64,000 nucleotides of DNA from Phycisphaerae bacterium (GTDB taxonomy: Bacteria > Planctomycetota > Phycisphaerae > FEN-1346 > JAACEH01): NCBI GenBank assembly GCA_012729015.1, contig JAAYDY010000012.1, positions 1 to 64,000 on the forward strand. The letters are read 5' to 3'. Both the position numbers and the translations under genes were made by a program. Below are positions 47,735-56,505 of this stretch, piece by piece (within the stretch, counting starts at the first letter, position 1; every line of letters begins with the position of its first letter). The notes beneath the pieces are model-generated. The model was not told the origin of the DNA. It was given only the letters and a program-made list of their open reading frames with translations, and searched no databases.

Positions 47735-49780
47735 TCACGCCTCGCCCTTCATCTTGAGCGCCGCCCGGAAATCCTGCTCCCTCACGCCGAAATCGATATA
47801 GCCTCGGAACTGCACTCCGAGCGTATTGAAGTCGGCGTCAGTCTTCTCGACGGTCGGCCGGTCCACGCCGTTCAGGAAGGCGACCTCGATGGCCGGCAGG
47901 CGGTTCGGGTCGGCCTGGAGATACCAGGCCTTCGAGCTCGCGCCGGTGAAGCTGGCGTTCGACAGGTACACGGAGCTCACGACGGTGAACTTGCCGACGT
48001 GGGGGTTGGTGTTCGGCTTGCCCTTGTTGGCCGTCGTCGTCTCGTTCAGGATCAGCGACTTCATCAGCATCTCGGCCGGCACCTTCAGGGCTGTCGGCAC
48101 CAGCAGGAGCGTGGCCGGGATGCCCAGGGGCCGGCCGTTGGGCTTGGTCTGCTCGCCGAACATCACCTCGGCGACCGTGAGCGAGTCGACGCTCAGGGCC
48201 GTGTCGGCGCCCTCGGCGTAGTTCTTGTGATCGGCGTGGAAGAAGGCCTTGCCGTCCGCCTGCACGGGGTTCCGCAGCCAGAGGCCCCACACGGCGTCGG
48301 CGATGCTCTCGGCCGCGCCCATGCCGATCTGCCGCGGGATGTCGGTAAACGCGCCCATGTCGTCGTTGATGATCATCTGCCGCGTCAGGGCGAACATGAT
48401 GCCGTGGGTGTCGGCCTTCTGCCCGTACTTCTGCTCATCGAGCTTGCCGTGCTTGAGTTCTCCGTCGGGCCCGACCTGCTCGAACTTGAACGAGCCGGTC
48501 ATGCGATAGCGGCTGTGCTCCTTGAAGTCGTTCACGCTGGCGATGCGGCAGATCGAGCGCCAGGAGTCCTCGACGTAGTTGTAGCCCTCCAACAGCATCT
48601 TGTTGGCGATGTTGGAGAGGATGTTCGGGAGGGAGACCGTGGAGAAGGCCGCCTGGAGCCAGCCCGAGGCGTCGCGGCGGTAGCGCGGCAACTGCTGCCC
48701 GCAGGCCAGTTCGCAGAACTCCTGGATGCCGACGCCGCGCAGCTTGTCGGCGGCCTCCAGAATCGGCTCGGCGTAGAGGGCCTCGATACGGCTCATGGAA
48801 CACCCGGCGGCCATCAGGGCCACGGCCTCGAAGACCTGCGGGCCGGTGTTGCGGGGCCGCGAGGCCACGGCCGGCACCTGGGGCCGAGAAGCGCGAAGGA
48901 TGTGAAGCTCGACCTTGGTCTCGTCCCAGCCTTCCTCGATGGCCTGGGCCTCGATGTTCGGGTGCTTGCCCGCGCAGTGCTTGCGGATGGCCTCGACCCG
49001 GCGGGTCTCGGCGGCCATCCGGCGGCGCATGTCCACGATGGGGTCGCCGTCGGCGACGGCCGCGGCATTCACCGTGGCCGGCGTGGCGGGCGCGGCCTGG
49101 GCCGGAGACGGCTTCGGAGTCTGGGCGGGCGGCGCGTCGCTTCTGGCCTGCGGCGTCTCGGGGGTCTCGACATGGGTGTCCTGGACTCCAGCTTCCTGCG
49201 TGGCGGTGTTGGTCTCTTCCATCTGAATCGGCTCCTTTGCCTGGGGGGACTGGGCGGCGACCTTGGCGACGGTGTTGCTGTCGGCGCCGCTGTCGACGAA
49301 CGAGATTTCCTTGAGGACGGCCCGCCGCACCACGTGCAGCGGCCCGGTGAAGGTGCGGCCATTGACGTTGACGTGCTGACCGTTGGGGATGAACTGGGCG
49401 TCGATCACGGCCGCGCCGATCGAGGCCTGCCAGGGGAAGCCGTTGACGCCGGACTTCGCCACGTCGCGGGCCCACGAGGTGTCGCGGCTGATGAGGCCCT
49501 CGGCCAGGACCTGGCCGTCGGCGATGACCACCCGCTGGGTGTGGCCGACGCCCTGCATGGGCTTGTGGTCGAGCCGCACGGGGATGTCCTGCCGGTCGAT
49601 GGCCAGGCCCTCGAGGTCCACGACCACCGGGTGCGGGAAGCCGCTGATCCGCATCGTGCCGCCGGTGTAGGCGACCATGCGGAAACGCGGCATCTGCTTC
49701 GCGCCGTCGCCCTCAGCGGCCTCGACCGTCAGCGGGCACTGGAACAACAGGTACTCAGGCTGCGCGTCGCGCTTCGACAT
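47735..49780 (-). CDS. Fused prohead protease and HK97-type major capsid protein
   Basis: A 681-aa protein joining two head functions. The N-terminal 200 residues are a prohead protease: IPVRLDHKPMQGVGHT with the likely catalytic His near residue 76, PWQASIGAAVIDAQF with the likely catalytic Ser, and VLKEISFVDSGADSNT. A Pro/Ala/Thr-rich linker (residues about 200-270) may act as scaffold. The rest is a capsid-like domain (LPNILSNIANKMLLEGYN, FTDIPRQIGMGAAESIADA, WYLQADPNRLPAIEVAFL). The gene overlaps the portal gene by 26 nt. Fusions of this kind are known in some phages; self-cleavage would release the capsid protein. Confidence 0.82.
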   Translation of the reverse strand: MSKRDAQPEYLLFQCPLTVEAAEGDGAKQMPRFRMVAYTGGTMRISGFPHPVVVDLEGLAIDRQDIPVRLDHKPMQGVGHTQRVVIADGQVLAEGLISRDTSWARDVAKSGVNGFPWQASIGAAVIDAQFIPNGQHVNVNGRTFTGPLHVVRRAVLKEISFVDSGADSNTVAKVAAQSPQAKEPIQMEETNTATQEAGVQDTHVETPETPQARSDAPPAQTPKPSPAQAAPATPATVNAAAVADGDPIVDMRRRMAAETRRVEAIRKHCAGKHPNIEAQAIEEGWDETKVELHILRASRPQVPAVASRPRNTGPQVFEAVALMAAGCSMSRIEALYAEPILEAADKLRGVGIQEFCELACGQQLPRYRRDASGWLQAAFSTVSLPNILSNIANKMLLEGYNYVEDSWRSICRIASVNDFKEHSRYRMTGSFKFEQVGPDGELKHGKLDEQKYGQKADTHGIMFALTRQMIINDDMGAFTDIPRQIGMGAAESIADAVWGLWLRNPVQADGKAFFHADHKNYAEGADTALSVDSLTVAEVMFGEQTKPNGRPLGIPATLLLVPTALKVPAEMLMKSLILNETTTANKGKPNTNPHVGKFTVVSSVYLSNASFTGASSKAWYLQADPNRLPAIEVAFLNGVDRPTVEKTDADFNTLGVQFRGYIDFGVREQDFRAALKMKGEA

Positions 49781-51212
49781 CGGCGTCTGTCTCCTCTTCC
49801 TCGTCGTCTTCGTCGGTCGGGGCCGGTTCCTCGACCAGGCCGAGTTCCTTCATCAGCGATTTCTCTTTGGCCCGCTGCCTGAGTTCCGTTTCCCAGTCGC
49901 GGCCCTGACGGGCATACTCGATGGCCAGCGTCGTGGTGTTCGAGGTCAGCCGCGTGGCCTGGGCCGTGGCCTCTTTCGCCGGGTCCACATGCTCCGCGCC
50001 GTCGAAGAACCACTGGTGCGGCACACCGCGCAGGCCGCGGAGCACGGCGAACTCCGGCGTCAGCGACGCCTCGTAGAGCCAGGCGGCCAGGATGCGGTCG
50101 AGCACCACTTCAGCCAGATGCGCCTGCTCCACGCGAATCGACTTGTAGTAGGTCTGGTGGTCCAAACGGCCACTGCTGTAGTTGTAGCCTGCGCTGTTCC
50201 CCGCAGCGACGTTGAAGGGCATGTTCAGGCAGCGGGCGATCTCGTTCAGAATCTCGTGTTTGAACTCGCCGTAGCCCGTGACCGGCTGCTGGGCCTCCAC
50301 CTGGCTGAGTCGCCAGCCGTCCGGCAGGACCGTGGCCATCCGCCGCTCCAGGGCGACGATGTCCATCGGCTCCAGAGCCTGGGCCTCGCCGTTGGCCGGC
50401 GAGTCGGTGTAGAGCACCGCCGCGAATTCGGCCGCCGTGTCCGCCGCCGCGATCACCGACAGGGTGTAGTCGCGCAGCTGGGCGAAGAGGGGCAAGGCCG
50501 GGGTAATCTCCGGCACGCCCCGGTGCTGGCCCGGCCGGTCCTCGCGGAACCAGTGGATGACCGCCGTAGCGTCCACCAGGTCGAACTCGTGCCGCCAGTT
50601 CGCCAGGTCCCCCGGATGCTGCTGCAGGATCGAGTAGCTCCGCGGGTTGCCCCAGCCGTCGAGCGTGATGCCGTCGATGTCGGCGGCGTTGCCGGAGGCG
50701 AGCCACGGTGCCGCCACGCGGTCGGCCTCGACCAGTTGCACGTCGAGCACAACGGGAGAGTCAATGAGCGGGTTGGCCGTCAGCACGGCGAACGTCTCGC
50801 CGTCGGTCGCCTTGGCCGCCCGCATGGTGCGGAGCTTGCCGGCCAGGCGGACCGCCCGGCACCAGTCGGCGAAGGCCTCCTCTACCAGGCGGTTGAGCTT
50901 CACGTCGCCGGAGAGCATCTGGAGCCGCGGGCCGGTGCCGATGCAGTCGTTGGTCAGCGTGAGCACGATGCCCTTGGCGTAGCTATTGTTGGCCACTTCG
51001 TACCGCGCGTTCTGCCGCAGCTTCCGGCGCACGTCGGCCGACATGGCGCTGTCGGCCGAGAGGGCGTCGGCCATCGCCCAGTGGCGGGCGTTGTCGGCCG
51101 TGGTCTGCGCCGCGTCATAACGCGCCCGCAGGACGACCGGCACCCTGGTGCCGGCCTGAAGCGTGGCCGGGAGGGACGCCTGGGACTTCCTCTTCTTGCG
51201 GAACGGCCACAT
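49755..51212 (-). CDS. Phage portal protein (lambda gpB-like family)
   Basis: A 485-aa portal. RRKLRQNARYEVANNSYAKG near residue 62, LTNDCIGTGPRLQM near residue 85 and WFREDRPGQHRGVPEITPAL near residue 220 are portal hallmarks of the lambda family. LNMPFNVAAGNSAGYNYSSG follows near residue 340. The C-terminus is very acidic (EDDEEEETDADVEA). Portals form the 12-fold ring through which DNA enters. It lies between the terminase group and the capsid gene and starts directly after a small 65-codon gene. Confidence 0.88.
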   Translation of the reverse strand: MWPFRKKRKSQASLPATLQAGTRVPVVLRARYDAAQTTADNARHWAMADALSADSAMSADVRRKLRQNARYEVANNSYAKGIVLTLTNDCIGTGPRLQMLSGDVKLNRLVEEAFADWCRAVRLAGKLRTMRAAKATDGETFAVLTANPLIDSPVVLDVQLVEADRVAAPWLASGNAADIDGITLDGWGNPRSYSILQQHPGDLANWRHEFDLVDATAVIHWFREDRPGQHRGVPEITPALPLFAQLRDYTLSVIAAADTAAEFAAVLYTDSPANGEAQALEPMDIVALERRMATVLPDGWRLSQVEAQQPVTGYGEFKHEILNEIARCLNMPFNVAAGNSAGYNYSSGRLDHQTYYKSIRVEQAHLAEVVLDRILAAWLYEASLTPEFAVLRGLRGVPHQWFFDGAEHVDPAKEATAQATRLTSNTTTLAIEYARQGRDWETELRQRAKEKSLMKELGLVEEPAPTDEDDEEEETDADVEARRAA

Positions 51213-51410
51213 TCAGACGCTCCCTCCCGGCGCGAGTTTGACGAGCTTGATGCCGAGGCCTTTGCCGCGGCTGGCCCGCTTGGATTCCAGGTACTTGTCG
51301 GCGGCGATCTGGTCGGGCAAGGGGTGCTGCTCCATGCTGCCCGCATCACCGCTGGCAGACTTCGGACCGGCAGCGTTTTCGCTGATCTGTTTGTCCAGAC
51401 CCTCGTCCAT
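51213..51410 (-). CDS. Small hypothetical phage protein before the portal gene
   Basis: A 65-aa protein (MDEGLDKQISENAAGPKSAS, then LPDQIAADKYLESKRASRGK). GGAGGTG lies 4-5 nt before the ATG at 51410, which decides the start over longer reading frames. Its stop is directly adjacent to the portal ATG. Short proteins here may be head-tail stoppers (gpW-like) by position; no motif proves it. Confidence 0.6.
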   Translation of the reverse strand: MDEGLDKQISENAAGPKSASGDAGSMEQHPLPDQIAADKYLESKRASRGKGLGIKLVKLAPGGSV

Positions 51411-51526
51411 TGGCACCTCCGCGGCCCGCTCCCGGGCGACGCAATGCTTATTGCCGGACAGGGTCGATCCCGCACATGAAAATTGGGCGGCCGCGGAATT
51501 TTCGTACAGATGTGTAATGAATCTGC

Positions 51527-51715
51527 TCACCGCCCGACTTTTTCCCACGTCGTGAGCCTCACGCCACAGTGCCGGCACAGACGACGGCGCATAATCCGAC
51601 CGTTCGGCGTTTGGCGGGTGTAGAGCACGGGCAGGTGCCGGCAACCGCAGTGTGGGCAGGCCAATCCCAAAACCTGGGACGTTGGCTGGCGGGTGGAAGT
51701 GTCTTGCGTGTTCAT
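51527..51715 (-). CDS. Small zinc-ribbon protein
   Basis: A 62-aa protein with two Cys pairs, ACPHCGCRH and RLCRHCGVR, forming a zinc ribbon of the NrdR/phage transcription-factor kind. The ATG overlaps the terminase stop by 4 nt, so it is co-translated with TerL. Small zinc-ribbon proteins near terminases occur in phages; the target is unknown. Confidence 0.65.
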   Translation of the reverse strand: MNTQDTSTRQPTSQVLGLACPHCGCRHLPVLYTRQTPNGRIMRRRLCRHCGVRLTTWEKVGR

Positions 51716-53973
51716 ACTCGACCTCGCTGGAGTTGTGAAAGACGAAGGCGTGGACGCGATGGCATTCGCCCCTCGACGCCGGCCAGGCTGACGCCCTGGA
51801 TGCTAGCCGCCACGGCGCAGCCGACCAACCCGTCGAGCCAGTGGTTGTCCGGCCGTGTGGCCCGGAGTTTCCATTCGTCCACGGTCCGCTCGTGGGCCAG
51901 GGTGCGGACCCGGTACTCGGCCGTCAGGTGGTCAGCGAGCAGTCGGTGAGTTTCCTCGTCGTGACCGAAGAGCGACAGGCACCCCGGATCGCCCATGGCC
52001 ACGCCAAGGCGGGCGTGAACGAAGGTTTTCCAGTAGTTGGTGTCAATCAGAGCATGGCGGACCTGGCGCTTGCCGATGGTGTTGGGGATGCGCCAGTGCA
52101 GCCCCACGCGGTCGCCACGTTTCTTCTTGTACTCGCTGAACGGGATGCTGGAGGCCCCCACGTACTTGCCGTGGCTCGGCAGCAGCACGGCGGCGAAGGG
52201 ACTCTGGCGGCAGAACTGGTAGACCACGTCGGTGGACTGCCCCCAGTTGGCGTCGATGAGGCAGCGGTCAATCCGCATCTCGGCCCCATCCTCACGCCGC
52301 CAGGTTGCCGACAACCGCTCGGCGGTCAGCCGTTCGAGGGCGGCGAAGATCTGGCCTTCCAGTCCTGCGCCCGGCACCGCCCGCGCGATGGTGGCCCGCA
52401 CGTCAGCCAGTGTGAAGTAGGCCCGCTTCTGCTCCGGCCAGGTGCCGTAGTCGACGATGTGCCCAGTGAAAGACTCCTCCCATGCCACGGCCATCCAGAA
52501 CAGGGCCTTCTGCTGGACGTCTATGAACATGGTGAGGTGGCTGGCACCGAGGGGCACCTCGCCGCGCTGGTAGCCGTTGACCTTGCAGGCGATCTCGTCG
52601 GCCGAGAGCATCTCCTCGCCCTGGGCCTCGACCACCGGCTCGTTCTGGTACTCGGCGAAGAAGGCCGACTCGCCACGGTCGTGCTTCAGGTTCATGGCGT
52701 GCTGAATGGCCGACAGTTCGTCCTCATTGAACCGCTCCGGCCAGGCGACAACCGCGCCGACATCCATCGCCTCCCGGTTCTCGCGGTAGAACTCAGTGGC
52801 CTCGGCCCCGTCGCCGTCATTGCGCAGCGAGTCCGACCGCAGTTCCGTGTACCTGGCCCAGAGCTTCTCGTTCGAGGGGAAGGCGTAGACCATCTTCGTT
52901 CGCTCGCCTTGCCACTCGGGGTGCTTCTCCCGGTCGAGCATCCGGTCGGCCATGTCGTCGGGGCGAATCACCGTACAGGCCATGAGGCCCGCGATTTTCT
53001 TCCCCGGCCCGGCCATGCCCAGGACATCGCCGGCGAGGATCGCCTCGCGCCGCTCGCTCTGGCTGGGCGACCAGGCCGACTCGGTCGTCTGCGGGTCGTC
53101 CACGAGCACCAACTGCGGGCGTACCACGCGACCATCGGGCCGGGCGTTGTTCTGCCCGCGAATGTCCGAACCTTTCATGCCGGAGCAGGAGATGACGACG
53201 CCCGAGGCGCGGCTGCCGGCGATGGTCGGCAGGACGATCTTGTCGCTCGTCCACTCGATGCGGGTCGGCTCGCCCTGGTGCTTCTGGCCCTTCTGGCGAT
53301 TCGTGATCCGCTCCAGGCAGCGAATGGGATAACATACCTCCGGAAAGTCTTCTCCGAGAAGCGGGTTCGTCTCCAGCCAGACCATGATGTTCTCGAGCAG
53401 GTCCTTGGCCCGCTCGGCGCTGGCGGCGATGAGGCAGACAAAGGGCGTGGCTCCGGTGAGCGCCGCCCAGACCACCGCCGTCTGGCAGAGGACGGTCTTC
53501 CCGCTGCCGCGCGGCATGGCCATGGCGAAGAGGCCGCCGGTGCGGACCGCCCGCTCGATCTTCTCCACCACCCGCAGGTGGTCGGGCGACCAGGCGAAGT
53601 AGAAGACATCCGGGAAGTAGGTCTCGCAGAAGACTCGGAACGACGCCTCGGCGGCGGCGCGGCGCTCGGGATTGACGACCGCCGGCAGCTCGCCGATGTC
53701 CTGGGCGGCCCGGACCAAGTCGGCGTTCCGCTCCGACTGGCGGCGCTTGACCTCGTCGTAGCTGAGGGGATCTTCCTTGGGCTTGAAGTACTCCAGCGTC
53801 AACCAGGCCGCATAGCGGAACAGGTCCACGGTCCGGGCGTCGCCGATGGTGTAGCCGGCGCGGTTGCGGTGCCGGCGGAGTTGCCGCTCGTTGATGACCT
53901 CGCCCTGGCCGACCGAGTTGAGCAGGCGCGCCAGCACGGCGGGCTGAAGTCGCCTGGGGTTAATCGCTTCCAT
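51712..53973 (-). CDS. Phage terminase large subunit
   Basis: The DNA-packaging motor and nuclease. Walker A is AMPRGSGKTVLC near residue 140, Walker B is QLVLVDDPQTTES near residue 290, and the C-terminal nuclease carries TMFIDVQQKALFW and RCLIDANWGQS as acidic motifs. The start at the ATG 53973 overlaps the small upstream gene by 14 nt; a longer frame overlaps that gene fully. At about 753 aa it is large for a terminase, with an N-terminal 120-residue addition (LLNSVGQGEVINERQLRRHR) that looks DNA-binding and may replace part of a small subunit. Packaging mode cannot be read from this. Confidence 0.88.
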   Translation of the reverse strand: MEAINPRRLQPAVLARLLNSVGQGEVINERQLRRHRNRAGYTIGDARTVDLFRYAAWLTLEYFKPKEDPLSYDEVKRRQSERNADLVRAAQDIGELPAVVNPERRAAAEASFRVFCETYFPDVFYFAWSPDHLRVVEKIERAVRTGGLFAMAMPRGSGKTVLCQTAVVWAALTGATPFVCLIAASAERAKDLLENIMVWLETNPLLGEDFPEVCYPIRCLERITNRQKGQKHQGEPTRIEWTSDKIVLPTIAGSRASGVVISCSGMKGSDIRGQNNARPDGRVVRPQLVLVDDPQTTESAWSPSQSERREAILAGDVLGMAGPGKKIAGLMACTVIRPDDMADRMLDREKHPEWQGERTKMVYAFPSNEKLWARYTELRSDSLRNDGDGAEATEFYRENREAMDVGAVVAWPERFNEDELSAIQHAMNLKHDRGESAFFAEYQNEPVVEAQGEEMLSADEIACKVNGYQRGEVPLGASHLTMFIDVQQKALFWMAVAWEESFTGHIVDYGTWPEQKRAYFTLADVRATIARAVPGAGLEGQIFAALERLTAERLSATWRREDGAEMRIDRCLIDANWGQSTDVVYQFCRQSPFAAVLLPSHGKYVGASSIPFSEYKKKRGDRVGLHWRIPNTIGKRQVRHALIDTNYWKTFVHARLGVAMGDPGCLSLFGHDEETHRLLADHLTAEYRVRTLAHERTVDEWKLRATRPDNHWLDGLVGCAVAASIQGVSLAGVEGRMPSRPRLRLSQLQRGRV

Positions 53974-54184
53974 TGGCCATCTCCCCAACCAGGTAGGCGG
54001 TGTACTCCAGCAGGCTGATCGTCCCGTCGGCCCGCGCGAGGCCCCCACGCTCGGCCACCTCGCGGACCTGTTCTTCCGTCACCCGGCGGCCGCTGGCGGC
54101 GCTCAAGACCCGCGCCGCGTCAGCCACGGCGATGGCCGTGATGCGGAGGGTTTCCTGCGACACATCGCTTTGTCCCGTCGCCAC
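53960..54184 (-). CDS. Small protein upstream of TerL, possible small terminase subunit
   Basis: A 74-aa protein with a helical, HTH-like composition (RITAIAVADAARVLSAASGR, RVTEEQVREVAERGGLARAD). The start is GTG with GGAGGA upstream. It overlaps the terminase gene by 14 nt. Position and likely DNA-binding character suit a minimal small terminase subunit; it is shorter than most. Confidence 0.6.
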   Translation of the reverse strand: MATGQSDVSQETLRITAIAVADAARVLSAASGRRVTEEQVREVAERGGLARADGTISLLEYTAYLVGEMANGSD

Positions 54185-54292
54185 TTACGTTGTCCTCCAG
54201 AATCCTCCGGAATCCCGCCGGAATGCCCTTGCCCCAGTCGCATTCATGGTGCTTAATGTGTGTGTAACGCAGGCCAGAACAAGGAGATACGA

Positions 54293-54562
54293 ATGCGAAC
54301 CACGCGGATCGAGATTGAAGGACGCCAGGGTTGCTACGCCACGATCAGCCGCCGACGCGGCAGCCCCGACATCGAGGTGGTCATCCTCACGCCGAAGTGT
54401 CCAGACGGCACGACGCTGGAAGTCACCGCCAGAGGCGACGCCGACAGCGAGAACGCCCGCCGGCGCTTCGCACGGAACCTCCACCGGATACTCGAGGGCT
54501 GCGAGGGCGCCAACGGCGACGTCGAGGCGTACTACCACGAGGTCGAACGCTTCGCGGACTGA
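54293..54562 (+). CDS. Small hypothetical protein, first gene of a plus-strand cassette
   Basis: An 89-aa protein (RTTRIEIEGRQGCYATISRR, DIEVVILTPKCPDGTTLEVT) with a beta-rich core and helical end. AAGGAG precedes the ATG at 54293, which decides the start. It opens a set of three plus-strand genes located between terminase and the radical SAM gene. No family is recognised. Confidence 0.6.
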   Translation: MRTTRIEIEGRQGCYATISRRRGSPDIEVVILTPKCPDGTTLEVTARGDADSENARRRFARNLHRILEGCEGANGDVEAYYHEVERFAD

Positions 54563-54574
54563 AAGGAGACACAG

Positions 54575-55024
54575 ATGAACGCAACGCAACGACACAAAGC
54601 GACAGTAGCGGGCCGAGGCAACGCGATGGCCACGGCCGATTGGCTCCTGAGACAGCTCGAAACCAAGGAGGACGAAACGATGACGAAGCGCAAGAAGGAC
54701 CCGGTGGTCGATACGCACCTCTGCCAGCCGCCGCGCCACGACGACGCGGGCCCGCGCACCTACGAGGTGGAGCACAAGGGCCGCAAGGTCCAGGTGACGG
54801 TGCCGGAAGACGACCGCCCCAAGGACCATCTGGACGACGCCCTCAAAGAGAGCCTCAGCCCTGTGGCGGTGGCTACATTGGCTAACGCCGTCCGGGTCCA
54901 TCTCAACGGCCGCCGAACCAACCGCGAGGTGCGCGGCCAGCTCGCGTGGCTGGCCGACCGCTTGGTGAAACTGGTCGGCGGCGAACAGGCATACCACGAC
55001 CTCTTGAAAGAGGCCGGTCTCTAA
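54575..55024 (+). CDS. Hypothetical phage protein with two in-frame starts
   Basis: A 149-aa protein (RTYEVEHKGRKVQVTVPED, SPVAVATLANAVRVHLNGRR). AAAGGAG precedes the ATG at 54575, and a second strong AAGGAGG precedes an in-frame ATG at 54680, so a 114-aa short form may also be made. It sits 12 nt after the first gene of the cassette. The C-terminal half (WLADRLVKLVGGEQAYHDLL) is helical. No family is recognised. Confidence 0.6.
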   Translation: MNATQRHKATVAGRGNAMATADWLLRQLETKEDETMTKRKKDPVVDTHLCQPPRHDDAGPRTYEVEHKGRKVQVTVPEDDRPKDHLDDALKESLSPVAVATLANAVRVHLNGRRTNREVRGQLAWLADRLVKLVGGEQAYHDLLKEAGL

Positions 55025-55069
55025 CAGGTCGCCCGGCACATCGCCGGGCCTAACGCGAAGGAGAGAAGC

Positions 55070-55603
55070 ATGAAGAAGAACAATGTGAAGCTCGGGGCGG
55101 TGTACGCGGTCAAGGTCAGCGGTTCGGTGGTCCCCGTGCGGTTGGACCGCGAGAGCAGCCACGGGGGGTGGCTCGGCACCAATATGACCACGCGGAAAGA
55201 GGTGCGGGTGAAGTCGGCCCAAAGGCTGCGGGGCCTCTGGCCGAAGAAGACCATGCCCATCGTCGCCGACAAGAGTGAAGGCAAGGCGGATGATAACGGC
55301 GTGGCCGAGACCGTCGCGGCGGTCGAGAAAGGCAACCTGGCCGAAGGCGTCACCGTCCCCGAAGCGAAGAAGGAGCGTCACAGCCTGCTGAACCTCGCCG
55401 CCAAGGTCCTCGCCGAGGCCGGGCAGCCGCTCAACTGCAAGGAGATGGTCGAACGCGTCCTGGCGACTGGCCTCTGGACGAGCGACGGCAAGACGCCGAG
55501 CGCGACCCTTTACTCCGCAATACTCAGAGAGACGCGGACCAAGGGCGAGGCCGCCCGTTTCCGGAAGGTGGAACGCGGCAAGTTCGAGGCCGTCACGAAG
55601 TAG
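55070..55603 (+). CDS. HARE-HTH domain protein
   Basis: A 177-aa protein. The C-terminal 75 residues (LLNLAAKVLAEAGQPLNCKE, MVERVLATGLWTSDGKTPSA, LYSAILRETRTKG) match the HARE-HTH fold, a winged helix found in restriction enzymes, DNA-binding regulators and chromatin proteins. The N-terminal part (VKLGAVYAVKVSGSVVPVRL) is a small beta domain. GAAGGAG precedes the ATG. As last gene of the plus-strand cassette it may regulate phage genes or sense modified DNA. Confidence 0.75.
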   Translation: MKKNNVKLGAVYAVKVSGSVVPVRLDRESSHGGWLGTNMTTRKEVRVKSAQRLRGLWPKKTMPIVADKSEGKADDNGVAETVAAVEKGNLAEGVTVPEAKKERHSLLNLAAKVLAEAGQPLNCKEMVERVLATGLWTSDGKTPSATLYSAILRETRTKGEAARFRKVERGKFEAVTK

Positions 55604-55611
55604 CTCGTTCA

Positions 55612-56505
55612 TCACAGCACCTCGCTTTCCGACGCCCCAGCCAACGCCAAGGCTGGGGCGCTCTCCGGTTGGACCTCGTCCGCCAGGTAGTCCGCGTGGC
55701 TGGAAAAGATGAGCGCCGGCCGGTTCCAGCGCCGCACGAACCGGCTCCACTCCGGCGGGATCTTCGTCCGCCGGTCCTCGGCCGGGCGGAAGTACATGGC
55801 GAACGGTGTGCCGCCCGTGCGGAAGACCCACTCCAGCCGCTCCTCGGCTGCCTCCAGCGTGTCGCCACGGTAGCCGACCAGCACATAGCAGCCGACCTGC
55901 CGTTGCGTGAGGCCCGCAGTGCGGAGCATCGTGACCACCCGCTCGACATGCGGCCGCTCGGACGGGTGGTCGAATGCCGTGTAGAGAATCTGCACCCGCA
56001 TTCGGCAGAGGCTCTCGGCGAACCACGGCTCGCACAGCCGGGCGTCGATGCCGCCGGTGAATCGCGCCGCCTTGGGCTGCGCCTCCAACATGTTGAGCAC
56101 GGCCTCGATGTGCCCCCTCGGGCAGGCCAACAGGTTGTTGTCCATGATGTCCCAGCCCGGCTGGATGGGCAGGAGGCGCAGCGGCCCCTCGCGCTCGGGC
56201 ACGAAGCAGAAGGGGCACCGCCGAATGCAGCCGCGGCTGGTCATGGTCAACCCTTCCTTCAGGTACAGGCCCGGTGTGAAGTCTCCGGCCGGTGAGCCGA
56301 AGGCGGGTCCACCGATGCGGACCTTGTAGCCCTGGGCCTGCCAGGCCCGGCACAGACGGTTGCCTTCACCGACGTCCCACGTGAAGGCTACCGAGACATG
56401 CACCTCGTCCACGTCCGGCAGGAACAGGGGCGGATCGCCGACGAACGCCAACTCGTCATCCGGCGTGGCGCTGGTGCGGCGGGGAAAGACACGGGCAATC
56501 TTCAC
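55612..56505 (-). CDS. Phage-encoded radical SAM protein
   Basis: A 297-aa protein with the cluster-binding motif SRGCIRRCPFC (C93, C97, C100), which holds a 4Fe-4S cluster for radical SAM chemistry, then GGIDARLCEP and a TIM-barrel-like pattern. It begins with an N-terminal segment (DEVHVSVAFTWDVGEGNRLC, QGYKVRIGGPAFG) resembling B12-binding-domain-like parts of radical SAM proteins. The GTG at 56505 overlaps the stop of the ParB-methyltransferase (GTGA). Some phages use such enzymes to modify DNA or nucleotides; coupling to the methyltransferase makes DNA hypermodification a fair hypothesis, but the substrate is unknown. Confidence 0.8.
   Translation of the reverse strand: MKIARVFPRRTSATPDDELAFVGDPPLFLPDVDEVHVSVAFTWDVGEGNRLCRAWQAQGYKVRIGGPAFGSPAGDFTPGLYLKEGLTMTSRGCIRRCPFCFVPEREGPLRLLPIQPGWDIMDNNLLACPRGHIEAVLNMLEAQPKAARFTGGIDARLCEPWFAESLCRMRVQILYTAFDHPSERPHVERVVTMLRTAGLTQRQVGCYVLVGYRGDTLEAAEERLEWVFRTGGTPFAMYFRPAEDRRTKIPPEWSRFVRRWNRPALIFSSHADYLADEVQPESAPALALAGASESEVL
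55633..55660. terminator. Strong hairpin at the end of the plus-strand cassette
   Basis: CGCCCCAGCC (55633-55642) and GGCTGGGGCG (55651-55660) form a perfect 10-bp stem with an 8-nt loop, 30 nt after the HARE-HTH stop and inside the last codons of the radical SAM gene. No T-run follows, so it may slow rather than end transcription. Confidence 0.4.

Noticed and set aside
47657..49882. Long plus-strand frame over the protease-capsid gene
   Set aside because: Shadow of the GC-rich capsid gene; no ribosome site and no recognisable domain.
51841..54018. Long plus-strand frame over the terminase gene
   Set aside because: Terminase ATPase and nuclease motifs on the minus strand leave no doubt about the real frame.
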